Below are positions 5,174 to 5,340 of a stretch of 5,340 bases of DNA, in pieces; positions within the stretch are counted from its first letter, which is position 1; each line of letters begins with the position of its first letter. The notes under the pieces are model-generated. The model saw only the letters and a program-made list of their open reading frames with translations. It did no database searches and was not told the origin of the DNA. Source of the stretch: Akkermansiaceae bacterium UBA5020 (lineage in GTDB: Bacteria > Verrucomicrobiota > Verrucomicrobiia > Verrucomicrobiales > DEV007); assembly GCA_002396885.1 (NCBI GenBank), contig DGXY01000045.1, positions 2,817 through 8,156 of the forward strand. The letters run 5' to 3'. The position numbers and the translations under genes were made by a program.

Positions 5174-5340
5174 TCAGGATTCGCGGTCGATGCGACGGGA
5201 GATCTCGCCGCTTCGCTCGCGGAGGATGCGATGTTCCTCGTCCGTCAGGCTTTGGAAGCCCTGCTCGTTGATCTTGTCGAGGATGGCATCGACGTCGCTG
5301 GCGACAAAAGGGGCTTTTTTGACGGGCTCGGCCTTTTCCC
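5174..5340 (-). CDS. C-terminal fragment, probable rhomboid-family protein tail (DUF6576-like)
   Basis: Only the last 55 codons are inside the window; the gene enters from the right edge and stops with TGA at 5176-5174. The readable end contains VDAILDKINEQGFQSLTDEE, then HRILRERSGEISRRIDRES. The pattern ILDKI-x-x-x-G-x-x-SLT-x-EE-x-x-IL is known to me as a short helical C-terminal module (DUF6576-type) at the end of many rhomboid-family intramembrane proteases in Bacteroidota and Verrucomicrobiota. The rhomboid transmembrane core and its Ser-His pair would lie outside, so the product name is inference from the tail. A Lys/Pro-rich linker precedes the module. The membrane-protein gene starts 10 bases after the stop, suggesting an operon. 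Confidence 0.55.
   Translation of the reverse strand, partial: EKAEPVKKAPFVASDVDAILDKINEQGFQSLTDEEHRILRERSGEISRRIDRES

Overview
The window looks like a piece of a GC-rich bacterial chromosome. Its native genes all lie on the minus strand and prefer the leucine codon CTC. Their style (a YycJ-type metallo-beta-lactamase-fold protein, a probable rhomboid-tail fragment and little Shine-Dalgarno sequence) would fit Verrucomicrobiota or a related Gram-negative phylum. That taxonomic guess is inference; no phylogenetic marker was available to settle it.

Layout from high to low coordinates along the minus strand: the last ~55 codons of a gene with a rhomboid-associated C-terminal motif (5174-5340, cut by the window edge); a small single-pass membrane protein of unknown function (4651-5163); a GNAT-family acetyltransferase (3816-4601); then, after a gap, a YycJ/WalJ-like MBL-fold hydrolase (1211-2143); and the large N-terminal part of anthranilate synthase component I, trpE (1-1154, cut by the window edge). 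One gene runs the other way: a cyclase-family (kynurenine-formamidase-like) metal hydrolase at 2809-3585 on the plus strand.

The cyclase and GNAT genes differ from the rest. By hand count, leucine is CTC in about 26 of 36 codons in trpE and 13 of 21 in the membrane protein gene, but only 3 of 17 in the cyclase and 5 of 28 in the GNAT gene. This suggests that a block of roughly 2.4 kb (about 2144-4650) was acquired and now sits between native genes. A diverged direct repeat lies on each side of the cyclase gene (core 2362-2412 and 3683-3749, with weaker similarity further out), which may be connected with how the block arrived or rearranged.

The 665-base stretch 2144-2808 has no convincing gene but is dense in small structures: a perfect 10-bp tandem repeat with a palindrome, the left repeat copy, a terminator-like hairpin inside a pair of imperfect direct repeats, and an inverted repeat just before the cyclase start.

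Functionally, trpE is the first step of tryptophan synthesis. The cyclase carries the metal-ligand pattern of kynurenine formamidase, a tryptophan-degradation enzyme, but its length and likely foreign origin make a real pathway link to trpE doubtful. No CRISPR array, tRNA, rRNA, transposase or phage gene was seen.
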